Source: Pseudomonadota bacterium (lineage in GTDB: Bacteria; Pseudomonadota; Alphaproteobacteria; Rhizobiales; Rhizobiaceae). From it: a stretch of DNA of 64,000 nucleotides. The notes below the pieces were generated by a model. The model saw nothing but the letters and a program-made list of their open reading frames with translations, was not told the DNA's origin and did no database searches. The translations under genes and the position numbers were made by a program. Shown here piece after piece: positions 63,943 to 64,000 of this stretch; the stretch's first letter is position 1; the number at the start of each line of letters is the position of its first letter. The DNA lies in the NCBI GenBank assembly GCA_023404095.1, contig JAEYDD010000030.1, forward strand, positions 62,001 to 126,000, written 5' to 3'.

Positions 63943-64000
63943 GACAGGTCGGCTCGCCCGGTGCCGTGACATAGTTGCAACGGCCGCGAGTGTGCGTGGA

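Overview
The window is GC-rich, gene-dense DNA from an alphaproteobacterium, most likely a chromosomal segment of the Rhizobiaceae (Sinorhizobium/Ensifer, Rhizobium or Shinella type). The basis is protein-family content and arrangement, not a database search: four LacI-type sugar regulators each with nearby candidate operators, several ABC sugar uptake systems, a sitABCD metal transporter with Mur-type boxes, xylBA, an ornithine/lysine decarboxylase with a long structured leader, and short palindromic repeats in gene spacers. I see no phage, insertion sequence, tRNA, rRNA or CRISPR array.

Layout. 1-9.5 kb: a CUT1 sugar ABC transporter (binding protein, two permeases, ATPase) followed on the same strand by a GMC oxidoreductase, an SDR and a second GMC enzyme cut by the window edge; a LacI regulator is divergent. 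9.5-17.4 kb: ALDH, enoyl-CoA hydratase, CoA-transferase, Gfo/Idh/MocA dehydrogenase and a LacI regulator, with a DUF993 putative aldolase divergent and a matching operator at each end of the shared intergenic region. 17.6-20.6 kb: uracil-DNA glycosylase, nucleoside hydrolase, DadA-like FAD enzyme. 20.7-24.5 kb: sitABCD with two Mur-like boxes around a clear promoter. 24.5-36.8 kb: housekeeping and envelope genes (hypothetical membrane protein, lysS, gltX, SLC13 permease, TerC, TetR with a divergent EmrAB-type pump, Tat-exported phosphoesterase).

36.8-53.5 kb is a second sugar region: LacI-xylB-xylA; a GlsB-type small membrane protein; LacI and a divergent CUT2 ABC transporter; a TIM-barrel sugar isomerase with a Gfo/Idh dehydrogenase; a very long arylsulfatase; and a GH1 beta-glucosidase. 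The isomerase/dehydrogenase unit and the beta-glucosidase carry almost the same CG-centred palindrome upstream, so they are probably one regulon. 53.6-64 kb: trhO, a CYTH/CHAD pair, eda, a DUF533 protein, a GNAT with a small membrane protein, a NicO/DUF1007 metal-transport pair, LysR, the speF-type leader with the decarboxylase, and a final GNAT.

The most novel-looking items are (i) the Gfo/Idh + DUF993 module, which reads as an oxidative aldolase pathway that I cannot match to a described one, (ii) the ABC transporter joined to two GMC oxidoreductases and an SDR, (iii) the beta-glucosidase/isomerase/dehydrogenase regulon, and (iv) a family of short repeats that occurs five times, each time between two genes read in the same direction. 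Functions are family-level inferences; substrates are not proven by sequence.
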